Origin: JAQCEJ01 sp046160425
GTDB lineage: Bacteria; Planctomycetota; Planctomycetia; Planctomycetales; Planctomycetaceae
Assembly (NCBI GenBank): GCA_046160425.1
Contig: JBJXGP010000363.1
Span: 1 to 64,000 of the forward strand
Length of the DNA stretch: 64,000 bases
Reading direction: 5' to 3'
This document shows, piece after piece, positions 17,847-27,102 of the stretch (its first letter is position 1; every line of letters starts with the position of its first letter). The position numbers were made by a program, and so were the translations under genes. The notes below the pieces were generated by a model. That model worked only from the letters and a program-made list of their open reading frames with translations, was not told where the DNA came from and ran no database searches.

Positions 17847-17946
17847 CACTGGCGGCTTGTCCGCCAGTGGAATGTAATATCGTTATACATTGTGCGAAGC
17901 AGAAGCTCTCGCTGACTTTCGTTCCCAAGCGGAGCTGGGGTACGAC
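17847..17946. repeat. Composite palindromic element, copy 2 (100 bp)
   Basis: Part A is CACTGGCGG-CTTGT-CCGCCAGTG (17847-17869). Part B (about 17894-17946) is partly decayed: GAAGCAGAAGCTCTC and GTTCCCAAGC-GGA-GCTGGGGTAC. The spacing and total length equal those of copy 1. It lies between the DHS-like and kinase genes. Confidence 0.8.
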
Positions 17947-17979
17947 GTGAAAAAAAGTCTAACTCATTAAGTTGCCGGC

Positions 17980-19038
17980 ATGAAAACTTTCACTCCCCAA
18001 CAGATGACGGCGGATCGATTGAGCGAATTGATCGAACGCTTTCCCTCTCGGCGGATTGCGGTCATCGGCGATTTCTTTCTCGATAAGTATCTCGATACCG
18101 ATCCCCGCATCATCGAATCGAGCGTCGAGACCGGTCGGCATGCGCATCAGGTCGTGCAGATTCGCCGCGCACCCGGCGTCGCGGGAACCGTCGTCAACAA
18201 CCTGGCAAGCCTCGGGACGGGAACGATTTATACGCTCGGTGCGATCGGCGACGACGGCGAAGCCTTCGATCTGCGGCGATGTCTGACGCAACTCGGATGC
18301 CGCGTGGAAGGTCTGTTGCAGTTCGATTCGCTCATGACGCCGCAGTATCTCAAGCCCCGCAACATCACCGACCCGTCATTGAAGGGGGAACACGACCGTT
18401 ACGACACCAAAAATCGCCGACCGATGCCCGCGGAGATCGGCGAGCGCGTGCTGGCGGCACTCGATAAGGTGCTCCCCGAACTCGATGCCGTTATCATCTC
18501 CGATCAGGTCGAATACGACGATTGCGGCATCATCACCGCCGCGGTCCGTCACGGACTCAGCGAGCGTGCGCAACGTCATCCGCGCGTGATATTCTGGGTT
18601 GACAGCCGGACGCACATCAAGCATTTCCGTCACGTCCATATCAAACCCAATCAATTCGAAGCAGTCGATTTTCCCGCGCCGAAACCGGAAGACCGCATCT
18701 CCCTCGAACAGATCGAACAATCGCTGCCGCAACTGGCCGCCGATGCACGAGCACCGGTCTGCATCACGCTCGGTGAGCGGGGGATGTGCGTGAGCGATCC
18801 GGTTCCGACGCTGGTTCCGGGTGTTCGTGTCCCACCACTGATCGACTCGACGGGAGCAGGGGACAGCGCCACCGCCGGCTGCGTACTCGCCCTCGCCGCC
18901 GGTGCGAATCTTGCCGAGGGAGCGCTCGTCGGCAATCTGGTCGCCTCGATCACCGTGCAACAACTCGCCGTCACGGGAACGGCGAAGCCGAGTGAACTGA
19001 TTCCACGTCTACAGATGTGGAAAGAGCAACAGAGTTAG
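17980..19038 (+). CDS. PfkB-family kinase, HldE/RfaE N-domain-like
   Basis: A 352-residue ribokinase-fold kinase. The N-terminus (RRIAVIGDFFLDKYLDTD) and the motif GVAGTVVNNLASLG match the kinase half of HldE/RfaE, which makes D-glycero-beta-D-manno-heptose 1,7-bisphosphate. The C-terminal STGAGDSATAG motif holds the catalytic Asp. The adenylyltransferase half of HldE is absent. With the neighbouring GmhA-like isomerase it suggests an ADP-heptose-like or other sugar-phosphate pathway, though the true sugar is unknown. Confidence 0.8.
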   Translation: MKTFTPQQMTADRLSELIERFPSRRIAVIGDFFLDKYLDTDPRIIESSVETGRHAHQVVQIRRAPGVAGTVVNNLASLGTGTIYTLGAIGDDGEAFDLRRCLTQLGCRVEGLLQFDSLMTPQYLKPRNITDPSLKGEHDRYDTKNRRPMPAEIGERVLAALDKVLPELDAVIISDQVEYDDCGIITAAVRHGLSERAQRHPRVIFWVDSRTHIKHFRHVHIKPNQFEAVDFPAPKPEDRISLEQIEQSLPQLAADARAPVCITLGERGMCVSDPVPTLVPGVRVPPLIDSTGAGDSATAGCVLALAAGANLAEGALVGNLVASITVQQLAVTGTAKPSELIPRLQMWKEQQS

Positions 19039-19107
19039 ACGAAATCCAATCGATCGTTTACAATTTCAGCGAAAGATGAATTTCGCTTTCTTGAAATGGA
19101 GTTGAGC

Positions 19108-19674
19108 ATGTCCGACGATTTGGCGTTCACATCCCATTACCTCGATGAACTGGCCTCGCTGCTTCCTCGGCTGGATCGACCGAAGATCGCACAGGCGATC
19201 GGCTGGATGCGGGCCGTTCGCGATGCGGGGAAGATGATCTACATCTGCGGCAACGGGGGGAGCGCCTCGATTGCCTCGCAGATGGTCGTCGATATCGTCA
19301 AAGGGGCCTCGTTCAAGAAGAAGGCCCGCTTCAAAATGCTCGGCTTGACCGACAGCATCGCTACGATCACCGCTTACGCGAACGATGAAGGATACGAAAC
19401 CGTCTTCGTCGAGCAACTCAAAAACTATGCCGAGAAAGATGATCTGTTGATCGGCATCAGTGGCAGCGGAAACAGCCCCAATGTACTTCGCGCAATCGAA
19501 TACGCGAATTCCGTCGGCTGCAAGACGATCGGAGTGACGACCGGGGAAGGGGGGAAACTCAAGGATCTGGTCAACTTGCCCTTGCTGGTCCCCTCACGGC
19601 ACATGGGACGACTGGAAGACTGTTTCTTCATTTTGACGCATGTGTTATGCTATGCTTTCATGGAGGCGGACTGA
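19108..19674 (+). CDS. SIS-domain phosphoheptose isomerase-like protein
   Basis: A 188-residue SIS-domain protein. Sugar-phosphate binding loops are visible as CGNGGSASIASQM (about 48-59) and GISGSGNSPNVL. Length and loops match GmhA (sedoheptulose 7-phosphate isomerase) and the related DiaA. The ATG at 19108 is chosen because TGGAG lies 6 nt upstream; another ATG four codons earlier lacks a site. Following the HldE-like kinase by 70 bp, it is probably in the same transcription unit. Confidence 0.82.
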   Translation: MSDDLAFTSHYLDELASLLPRLDRPKIAQAIGWMRAVRDAGKMIYICGNGGSASIASQMVVDIVKGASFKKKARFKMLGLTDSIATITAYANDEGYETVFVEQLKNYAEKDDLLIGISGSGNSPNVLRAIEYANSVGCKTIGVTTGEGGKLKDLVNLPLLVPSRHMGRLEDCFFILTHVLCYAFMEAD

Positions 19675-19741
19675 TATCGCGTGATGCATTTCATGTGTTG
19701 AGTTCCGCGGGTTCGGCATTCTCCCAGAATTGAGGTTCGCC

Positions 19742-21409
19742 ATGGTCGCCATCTGTCGTCCGGTCGGTTCGAATCGTTCGGCCCTGTTCGGTTTCGCTGC
19801 GATCGTGCTGCTGGGAATCTGTTCTCAGTCCGCGAATGCGGGAATCGTGAGCGGAGAACTGAAATCGATCTCAGCCGATTCCCAGCGCATCGTCATCGTG
19901 ACCGGGGCCGCTAAAACCAGCAAGACATTCAAGCTGACAAAACAATCGGCCATTCTGCTGAACGACAAAAAAGCGGGAATTGATGAACTCTCCACCGGGA
20001 TGAAGGTCAGCATCTTCACCACCAAATCGGGAGAAGTGACGAAAGTCGTCGCCCGAGCTGCAAAGGATGCCGACGCTGCCGCCACGGAGACTGATGGGAA
20101 AAAATCGGATGAAGATGAACCGTCGGCAAAAAGTGACACCGACAACGAAAAGAAGACGGCCGGCCGAAAACCGGCTCGCAGGTCGACGAAGAAAAGCAAA
20201 GTCGAAGTCGATGACGTGCTCAATACCGATTGGCACCAGTTTCGCGGGCCGCGACGCGACAACGTCTCGACGGAAACCGGTTTCCTCAAGCAATGGCCGG
20301 AGGACGGACCGGCTCTCGTCTGGGGGACCGAAGGACTGGGGGAAGGTTACTCGAGCGTCTCGCTCAGCGATGACATGATTTACACGATGGGAACCAAAGA
20401 GGGGGGTGAATACGTCATCGCCGTCAATGTCGATGACGGGAAGATTCTCTGGGGAACGAAGACCGGTTCGGTCTTTCAAGATGGCGCCGGCAACGGACCG
20501 CGTTCGACGCCGACAATCGACGGCGACAATCTTTACGCCTTGGGAGCACAAGGCGACCTCGTTTGTCTCGACAAAAAAACGGGGGCCATCACTTGGCAGA
20601 AAAACATCCTGAAGGAATATCAGGCCAATAACATCTCGTGGGGAATTTGCGAATCGGTCCTGATCGATGGCAATAAACTGATCTGCACACCCGGCGGACG
20701 CGGCGCCACGATGGTGGCAATCGATAAGCTCTCGGGCGATACCCTCTGGACATCCGAAGTTCCCACGAATCCAGCGGCCGGCTACGCCTCGGCGATCGTC
20801 GCCGAAGTCGGAGGAGTCGGAGGAGTCCGCCAATACATCAACTTCACACACGCCGGAGTGATGGGAGTGCGAGCCGAGGATGGTATTTTCCTCTGGGGCA
20901 ATCAGGCTTCCGCCAATGGGACGGCGAATTGTTCTGCTCCGTTGTTCTATGACGACTATGTTTTCAGTTCATCCGGATACGGCACCGGCGGCGCGCTGGT
21001 TCAACTCCGTTCGGCCAACGACCGCACGACTGCCGAACAAAAATACCACACGAATGAAATGGCCAATCATCACGGAGGAATGGTCATCGTCGACGGTTAC
21101 TTGTACGGCTCGCACGATCCAGGAATCCTCACCTGCATGGATGTGAAAAGCGGCAAGGTCAAATGGAAGGATCGCTCGGTCGGCAAGGGTTCGGTGCTGT
21201 ACGCCGACGGACATATTTATCTCCGCAGCGAAAACGGACCGCTGGCCCTCGTCGAAGCGAACCCTGAAGAATACGTCGAGAAAGGCCGTTTCGAACAACC
21301 CAACCGCAGCGGCCGCCCCGCCTGGGCGTATCATGTCGTCACCAAAGGGAAACTTTACCTTCGCGATCTCGATAAGCTGTTGGTTTATGATATCAGCGAA
21401 GGGAAGTAA
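19742..21409 (+). CDS. Exported PQQ-like beta-propeller protein
   Basis: A 555-residue protein with a signal peptide (hydrophobic run to a SANA-G site near residue 33), a small N-terminal domain, a Lys/Asp/Glu-rich linker with an RRSTKKSK stretch, then an eight-bladed PQQ/BamB-type propeller (WHQFRGPRRDNVS, then repeated 'G-x-I-x-W' blades such as DGKILWGTK and GAITWQKN). Planctomycetes carry many such proteins; most lack evidence for PQQ binding and may be scaffolds. The ATG at 19742 has GAGG 7 nt upstream. Confidence 0.85.
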   Translation: MVAICRPVGSNRSALFGFAAIVLLGICSQSANAGIVSGELKSISADSQRIVIVTGAAKTSKTFKLTKQSAILLNDKKAGIDELSTGMKVSIFTTKSGEVTKVVARAAKDADAAATETDGKKSDEDEPSAKSDTDNEKKTAGRKPARRSTKKSKVEVDDVLNTDWHQFRGPRRDNVSTETGFLKQWPEDGPALVWGTEGLGEGYSSVSLSDDMIYTMGTKEGGEYVIAVNVDDGKILWGTKTGSVFQDGAGNGPRSTPTIDGDNLYALGAQGDLVCLDKKTGAITWQKNILKEYQANNISWGICESVLIDGNKLICTPGGRGATMVAIDKLSGDTLWTSEVPTNPAAGYASAIVAEVGGVGGVRQYINFTHAGVMGVRAEDGIFLWGNQASANGTANCSAPLFYDDYVFSSSGYGTGGALVQLRSANDRTTAEQKYHTNEMANHHGGMVIVDGYLYGSHDPGILTCMDVKSGKVKWKDRSVGKGSVLYADGHIYLRSENGPLALVEANPEEYVEKGRFEQPNRSGRPAWAYHVVTKGKLYLRDLDKLLVYDISEGK

Positions 21410-21500
21410 TTATCGCGGACGTGTTATAATCGAAAGTATTACGTGTATTTGTGGCTGGCCTCTGTGAGGCCGGACTGAGATCATTGACCTCGGCTACCAA

Positions 21501-21549
21501 GACCTCTTGTCGCTGCGCGACCGGGACACAGGGCTGTCCCGGCTACCCT
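21501..21549 (-). repeat. 49-bp double-hairpin repeat, copy 2 (inverted)
   Basis: Read on the minus strand it matches the repeat at 15662-15710 in 46 of 49 positions; two of three differences are in the loop. It starts 16 bp beyond the hisD stop and points the same way as hisD, as copy 1 does relative to the Nudix gene. A separate GGCCTC-TGT-GAGGCC hairpin lies at 21457-21471, nearer the end of the PQQ gene. Confidence 0.75.
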
Positions 21550-21564
21550 CTTTTGCCGCTCGGC

Positions 21565-22938
21565 TCACTTCACCAGCCGAATATCCACGCTCGCACTGTG
21601 CCCGGTGAGTCCTTCTTTTTCGGCCATCAGCCGCAAGTCATCCGCCGCGCCGCGGAGGGCCGACTGGTTATAGCCGATGATCGACGATCGCTTGAGAAAA
21701 TCGAGCGAACACAGGCCGTTGGCGAACCTGGCTGTGCCTCCCGTGGGCAGTACGTGCGATGGTCCGGCGATGTAATCTCCCACCGCGACCGGCGTGTAAT
21801 GCCCAAGGAAAATTGCCCCCGCATTCTGGATCCGATCGAGCAACACTTCAGGATTTTCGGTCGAGATGTGGAGATGCTCCGGCGCAAGTAAGTCGGTGAA
21901 TCGAGCTGCTTCATCTGCATCGCGCGTGAGAATCAGCGCTCCGTAATCGATGAGGCTCTGCCTTGCCAGGTCGCCGCGAGGAAGATTTTGGAGCTGACGA
22001 ATTAGCTCCAGTCGCACTTGCTCGATCAACGGCTCGTGCCAGGTGAGCAGGACTCCCGAACCGGGGCTATGCTCCGCCTGTGAAATCAGATCGCTGGCGA
22101 TAAAATCGGGCCGCGCAGATTCATCGGCGATGAGTACCACTTCGCTCGGGCCGGCGATGCTGTCGATGTCGACTTCGCCGAACACATATCGCTTGGCGAG
22201 CGCCACGAATAGATTTCCCGGCCCGACGATCTTGTCGACGCGCGGCAAGCCGTCGATGCCGTAGGCCATCGCCGCGACTGCTTGTGCCCCGCCGAGTCGA
22301 TAGACTTCAGTCACGCCAAGTTCATGACAGGCGGCGAGCAGGTCGGTGTTGTAGCTGCCGAATGGCGTCGGCGGGGCGACGACGACGATCTCTTTCACTC
22401 CAGCAGTTTGTGCAGGGACGACGGTCATGAGCAACGTCGAAGGGTAAGCCGCCGCTCCGCCGGGGATGCAGACGCCGACCCGCCTGAGCGGACGGTATCG
22501 CTGACGAAGCACGATGTGACGGTCGCCATCCTGCTTGATCAGTTCAACATCCTGCGTCAGCACGCACTGCTGAAAGGCAACGATATTCAAGCGAATGCGG
22601 CGCAGGGTTTCGAGATACTGCGGATCGGCCTTGGAGTGCGCCTCCGCCAGTTCGGATGCCGAGACTCTCATCGACTCGACAGTGAGCGACTTGCGATCGA
22701 GTTTTTCGGTGTACTCGAGAACCGCCGCCGCGCCGCGAGATTGGACGTCTTTGCAAATTCTCTCGACGACCTGCTGCGGTGAGAGTGCCTCGCCGAAGTG
22801 TTCAATCGTCCGCGCTCGTCCCTGCGGTGATACGACGTCCCCTTGAGGAGACAATTTATGTCGTAATTCGCGAAACGCCTGCTCGGCATCCTGCCGGCGG
22901 CAATCGATCATACGGATCGGCAACTCTTCAATGGTCAT
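21565..22938 (-). CDS. hisD: Histidinol dehydrogenase
   Basis: A 457-residue enzyme for the last two steps of histidine synthesis (L-histidinol to L-histidine, NAD- and Zn-dependent). Signature segments include KIVGPGNLFVALAKRYVFG, DSIAGPSEVV, ISQAEHSPGSG and LLAPEHLHI (catalytic Glu-His). The length is slightly above the usual 430-440 because of about 20 extra residues near the N-terminus. It stands alone, not in a his operon, as is common in planctomycetes. Confidence 0.95.
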   Translation of the reverse strand: MTIEELPIRMIDCRRQDAEQAFRELRHKLSPQGDVVSPQGRARTIEHFGEALSPQQVVERICKDVQSRGAAAVLEYTEKLDRKSLTVESMRVSASELAEAHSKADPQYLETLRRIRLNIVAFQQCVLTQDVELIKQDGDRHIVLRQRYRPLRRVGVCIPGGAAAYPSTLLMTVVPAQTAGVKEIVVVAPPTPFGSYNTDLLAACHELGVTEVYRLGGAQAVAAMAYGIDGLPRVDKIVGPGNLFVALAKRYVFGEVDIDSIAGPSEVVLIADESARPDFIASDLISQAEHSPGSGVLLTWHEPLIEQVRLELIRQLQNLPRGDLARQSLIDYGALILTRDADEAARFTDLLAPEHLHISTENPEVLLDRIQNAGAIFLGHYTPVAVGDYIAGPSHVLPTGGTARFANGLCSLDFLKRSSIIGYNQSALRGAADDLRLMAEKEGLTGHSASVDIRLVK

Positions 22939-23298
22939 TGATCGGCCTTTGGTTTATTTTCCATCTGCGGACGATGACGTGCAAAAACAGTATTTTTCAC
23001 CGGCGAATACGCCATGTTCCGCGAGAAATTCCGTATAATCCGCATAGAACGAGGGAGATCTTCACTCAAATAGAGAGTATCGATTGCCAGCGGTCTTGAC
23101 TACCATTACAGTGGATCTGGCGATGAGACTGATGGAAATCCGGACATTCTCCGAGAGATATCGGTTCACCGCAATATTCAGAATTTCGATTTGTCGGTGA
23201 ACCGTTGTCGAATGACGGATGCAATCGTTATTCTGTCGAATTCATTGATCTTGCTGACTTTGCTTCGCAGAGGCACTCACGATAACAGGATTATTGGC
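22939..23298. other. Divergent intergenic region hisD / threonine aldolase
   Basis: A 360-bp gap between divergent genes. A consensus TATAAT hexamer sits at 23034-23039 but lacks a good -35 at 17 bp, so it is only a weak promoter candidate. A long stem-loop at 23162-23204 is listed separately. No gene is seen; a frame opening at 23191 is only an extension of the threonine aldolase frame. Confidence 0.6.
23162..23204 (+). promoter_or_regulatory. CGGTTCACCG...CGGTGAACCG stem-loop
   Basis: Two perfect 10-bp complementary arms (23162-23171 and 23195-23204) flank a 23-nt AT-rich loop, 95 bp before the threonine aldolase start. It could be a leader hairpin in the mRNA or a pair of operator half-sites. 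No known riboswitch pattern is recognised. Confidence 0.4.
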
Positions 23299-24390
23299 AT
23301 GGCAAACCCGTTGAAAATTGATATGCGCAGCGACACCGTCACCAAACCGACCCCCGGGATGCGGCAGGCCATTGCCCACGCCGAGGTCGGCGACGACATG
23401 AGCGGTGAAGATCCGACCGTCAATCGGCTGGAACAAGTGGTTTGCGAACTGCTCAAAAAAGAAGCGGCCGTTTTCGCTTGCTCCGGCACGCAATCGAATC
23501 AGATGGGAGTCAAAGTCCACTGCTCTCCCGGTGATGAACTGCTGATCGAAGAAACCGGCCACATCGCGAATTTTGAAGCGGGGGGACCGGCGGTGTTAAG
23601 CGGAGTCACCTGCCGCACGATTCCCGGACAACTGGGTATGCTGGATGTCGATTTACTCCGCGGAAAGATTCGCGCCGATAACCAGCACTTATGCACCACG
23701 CGTCTCGTCTGCATCGAAAACACGACCAACACCGGAGGAGGACGCGCCTATCCCGTCGATCAATTGCATCGAGTTGGCCTATGGGCGCACGAACAAGGAT
23801 TGAAAGTTCACATGGATGGCGCGCGGCTCTTTAACGCGGTGATCGCCACAAACTCAACAGCTGCTGATGTGTGCAAACATGTCGACACCGTGTCGATCTG
23901 CTTTTCGAAGGGATTAGGCTGCCCGATGGGTTCGATTCTCGTCGGCAAGAAGGATGAAATAGCCAAAGCCCGCCGCATCCGCAAACTCTTCGGCGGCGCG
24001 ATGCGTCAATCGGGAATCATGGCGGCAGCTTGTCTGTACGCTCTCGATCATCATGTCGATCGCCTGGCGGAAGATCATGCCCATGCCCGCCTATTCGCCG
24101 AGATGATCGCCGATATCCCCGGCATCATCATCGACCCCGACGACGTCGAAACCAATCTCGTCTTCTTCGATGTCGAACGCCAGCACGGCTACGCCGGTCA
24201 ACTCTCGACGATGCTTCGTCAACGGGAAATCGGCATCAATGCGTGCGGGTCACAACGCTTGCGCGCCTGCACGCATCTGGATGTGAACAAAGCGGATGTC
24301 AAAGCCGCCGCCCATGCGATTGCGGAGTGCATGGCTCAGGGTTTCAGCGATGTTGCCGCTTCGGTCTGCGGTCCGTACGTTCGTGGATGA
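23299..24390 (+). CDS. Low-specificity L-threonine aldolase
   Basis: A 363-residue PLP enzyme that splits L-threonine or allo-threonine to glycine and acetaldehyde. The N-terminus IDMRSDTVTKPTPGMRQA is diagnostic, and the PLP lysine is in CFSKGLGCPMGS. HMDGARLFNA holds the cofactor-binding Asp. The ATG at 23299 has AGGA about 9 nt upstream and matches the family start. The product is probably cytosolic and links threonine and glycine metabolism. Confidence 0.93.
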   Translation: MANPLKIDMRSDTVTKPTPGMRQAIAHAEVGDDMSGEDPTVNRLEQVVCELLKKEAAVFACSGTQSNQMGVKVHCSPGDELLIEETGHIANFEAGGPAVLSGVTCRTIPGQLGMLDVDLLRGKIRADNQHLCTTRLVCIENTTNTGGGRAYPVDQLHRVGLWAHEQGLKVHMDGARLFNAVIATNSTAADVCKHVDTVSICFSKGLGCPMGSILVGKKDEIAKARRIRKLFGGAMRQSGIMAAACLYALDHHVDRLAEDHAHARLFAEMIADIPGIIIDPDDVETNLVFFDVERQHGYAGQLSTMLRQREIGINACGSQRLRACTHLDVNKADVKAAAHAIAECMAQGFSDVAASVCGPYVRG

Positions 24391-24548
24391 GCATCGTCGC
24401 GTCGAGATTTCCAGGCGGCACGGAGTCGCAAGTTTTTCTGAAATCGACGGCTGAATCCTGGATGTGATATTGTTCTCATAAATTTCAGCCGATACGATGA
24501 AGCGGTCGCGTCCTTCATTTATGACCGAGAAATTGAGAACGGCACGCT

Positions 24549-25916
24549 ATGACGACTCGCAATCCTCACTCGTCCGCACTGCATCTGCGTCGCCGCGAAC
24601 TATTACAAGTCGGTTCTCTGGGTGCATTCGGGCTGGGACTGCCGCACTGGTTCGCCGGTCAGGCACACGGCGAGACGACCGGCAAGGCCAAGTCGGTGAT
24701 TTTGCTCTGGCTGTACGGCGGGCCGAGCCATATCGACACGGTCGACCCCAAGCCGCTGGCGAATTCGGAAATCCGCAGTCCGTTCAGTCCGATTGATACC
24801 TCGGTCCCGGGGATTCAGATTACCGAACTCCTGCCGCAGCTTTCGCAGCGAATCGATCGCTGTGCGATTCTGCGGGGAATGTATCACGAGAACAGCGATC
24901 ACAACGTCGGCGGCACGATCGCATTAACGGGCGTCCCCGCGGGGGGAAAGTTAGGCGGCGGAGCACCGCTCCCCGGCGACCGGCGACCGACACTCGGCTC
25001 GCTTGTCACCCGCCTGATCAGCGAACCGTCCCCCGGCTGGCCTGCGTTCATGTGCATCGGCGCTGAGGCCAAAGTGAGTGGCGGAGCCAGCGGACAAGAC
25101 GCCGCGAGCTTCGGTGCGATTTACGAACCGTTCCGGCTCGAATACAAACTTGAAAGCGGTTTGAAAGTTCCCGAAGCCCTCAACCTGATGCCCGGCCTGT
25201 CGACCGATCGGCTCGGTGATCGTCGCAGTCTGCTGACGTCGCTCGATGCCTTGACGCAAAAAACGGGAGCCTCGGATTCGTTTCAGCGACTCGGCCAGTT
25301 TTACGATCAGGCGATGGGATTGTTGACCTCGTCCGAGGCACGCAAGGCAGTCGATCTGGAAGAAGAAACGGTCAAGGTCCGAAACCGATACGGCAAGACC
25401 CGCTTCGGTCAATCGTGCCTGCTCGCCCGCCGACTCGTCGAATCGGGGGTTCCCTTCGTGCAAGTCAACTGGAGCGATCACGGAGAAGATCAGCAGACAT
25501 CGGGGGGCGACGGAGGCTGGGATCATCACTGGCGATTGTACGAATTCATTCAGGATCATTGTGCGTGGTCCTACGACCAGGCAATCACCGCGCTGCTCGA
25601 TGATCTGGAAGAACGCGGCCTGCTTGAAGAAACGCTGGTGTTGGCAATGGGAGAATTCGGGCGGACACCCAAAATCAACGGCTGCGGCGGACGCGATCAC
25701 TGGGCCAACGTTTACAGCGTCATGATGGCCGGCGGAGGTGTTCAAGGCGGACGGGTGATCGGCTCGAGCGATCTGGAAGGGGCCTATCCCGCCGATCGTC
25801 CCGTGCATCCGCAAGAGTTGCATGCGACCGTACTCAAAGCGATGGGACTCGATCGACTGGCGTTGATTCCGTTGGGGGTAACGCTCAACGTCGAACCGGT
25901 GGATGAGTTGTTCTGA
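24549..25916 (+). CDS. DUF1501 protein 1, Tat-exported
   Basis: A 455-residue DUF1501 protein. The N-terminus has a twin-arginine-like signal (LRRRELLQVGSLGAFGLGLP). The body shows family motifs: WLYGGPSHIDTVDPKP, CLLARRLVESGVPFVQVNW, AMGEFGRTPKI and a C-terminal DELF. DUF1501 proteins have an alkaline-phosphatase/sulfatase-like fold and in planctomycetes often accompany DUF1549/DUF1553 haem proteins; no such partner is here. Reaction unknown. It is followed 36 bp later by a TolB-like propeller, probably co-transcribed. Confidence 0.9.
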   Translation: MTTRNPHSSALHLRRRELLQVGSLGAFGLGLPHWFAGQAHGETTGKAKSVILLWLYGGPSHIDTVDPKPLANSEIRSPFSPIDTSVPGIQITELLPQLSQRIDRCAILRGMYHENSDHNVGGTIALTGVPAGGKLGGGAPLPGDRRPTLGSLVTRLISEPSPGWPAFMCIGAEAKVSGGASGQDAASFGAIYEPFRLEYKLESGLKVPEALNLMPGLSTDRLGDRRSLLTSLDALTQKTGASDSFQRLGQFYDQAMGLLTSSEARKAVDLEEETVKVRNRYGKTRFGQSCLLARRLVESGVPFVQVNWSDHGEDQQTSGGDGGWDHHWRLYEFIQDHCAWSYDQAITALLDDLEERGLLEETLVLAMGEFGRTPKINGCGGRDHWANVYSVMMAGGGVQGGRVIGSSDLEGAYPADRPVHPQELHATVLKAMGLDRLALIPLGVTLNVEPVDELF

Positions 25917-25952
25917 GTTTCGGCGCGACATCACAGAAATATTGAGGGCACG

Positions 25953-26774
25953 ATGATTGGTCTCTCTGAACCGCGTCGCTTGACGCATTCCGATTTCGTC
26001 AAGCAGCATGTCCGCTTCGATCCGCGGGGAGATCGCTTGGTCTTCTCGCGCACGATCGGTCCCAGGTTGACGTTGATGGCCATCGCGCTCGCCGGGGGCG
26101 AAGAACAAACGCTCTTTGCAGACCGAACCGACTACATCGAACAGCACCCGGCGTGGTCTCCCGATCGCAAGCAATTCTCGTTCACAATGGATGACGGTCA
26201 TCGCACGGGGCGGGTCGGCGTGATGCGGTGCGACATCACCGACGACGAAACGTTCGCGAATTTCGAATTCTGGTTTTCCGGCAATCAGTACACATACGCC
26301 AGTTGGTCTCCCGATGGAACCCGTGCCGTTCTCGTCGCGCAAAATTATCGGATGGCGATCGCCGACGCCGACGGGAAGAACTTGAAGATTCTCGGTCCGG
26401 TGGAGGGAATTCAAGGTCAACCGTGCTGGTCTCCCGATGGCAGCCGCATCGCCTTCAGCAGCAGTCATGCGGGAAATCAAGACGTCTACACCATCAAGCC
26501 CGACGGTTCGGAGCTGATACGGTTGACCGATTCCCCGCGCTCCGATTTTCGTCCCGTCTATGCTCCCGGAGGAAACTGGATCGCCTTCACCTCGGCTCGA
26601 ACCGGCAACTACGAAATCTTCGTCATGCGTCCCGACGGCTCCGAGCAGCAGAATCTGACGAATCACGAAGCACTCGACGATCACGTCGCCTGGAATGCCG
26701 ACGGCAGTCAGGTTGCATTTATCTCCACGCGAGATGGCGGGTACGATGTCTATGTGGCCGACGTCGTCGTTTGA
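25953..26774 (+). CDS. TolB-like WD40 (PD40) beta-propeller protein
   Basis: A 273-residue propeller with repeated PD40 units: AWSPDRKQFSF, SWSPDGTRAVL, CWSPDGSRIAFSS, VYAPGGNWIAFTSA and AWNADGSQVAFIS. These match the TolB C-terminal propeller, but there is no signal peptide and no TolB N-domain, so it may be cytosolic. GAGGG lies just before the ATG. Its position after the DUF1501 gene suggests a shared transcript; the pairing of a lone propeller with DUF1501 suggests a substrate-recognition role, which is an inference. A small AACTCG...CGAGTT hairpin follows the stop (26774-26791). Confidence 0.75.
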   Translation: MIGLSEPRRLTHSDFVKQHVRFDPRGDRLVFSRTIGPRLTLMAIALAGGEEQTLFADRTDYIEQHPAWSPDRKQFSFTMDDGHRTGRVGVMRCDITDDETFANFEFWFSGNQYTYASWSPDGTRAVLVAQNYRMAIADADGKNLKILGPVEGIQGQPCWSPDGSRIAFSSSHAGNQDVYTIKPDGSELIRLTDSPRSDFRPVYAPGGNWIAFTSARTGNYEIFVMRPDGSEQQNLTNHEALDDHVAWNADGSQVAFISTRDGGYDVYVADVVV

Positions 26775-27102
26775 ACTCGATGCTGCGAGTTGAAATCATC
26801 GCTTCCCCCTATCCGAACAGCATTTAGATGCTATATAATTAAGCGAGAGCTGGCTCAAAAAATCCTCAATCTTCCTGCTCAAAAACCGGAGTTGTTGTTG
26901 AACAAATCGACTTCCGTCGATAAGATAGAGAGGGAGAGCGCATGCTCTTGCCCGATCGAGGTAGCTTTCGTTAAAAACTGACGAGATAAGTACTTCGAAA
27001 AATCAGCCTGCCGTAGTAGATAATCGCCATTACCATCCATTGGATCACTCGTTGGCAAGCTGCAACGAAATTTGATCCGCGATATGAGTCCGAGGTGACG
27101 CG
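26775..27102. other. Gene-free gap before second DUF1501 gene
   Basis: A 328-bp AT-rich stretch. It holds a TATAAT hexamer at 26834-26839 with no clear -35 partner. I see no coding potential above background, no repeat shared with other gaps and no RNA motif. Confidence 0.5.

Noticed and set aside
24951..26684. 577-codon open frame on the minus strand opposite DUF1501-1 and the propeller gene
   Set aside because: It is antisense to two clearly coding genes with family motifs; long antisense frames are expected at this GC and codon use.
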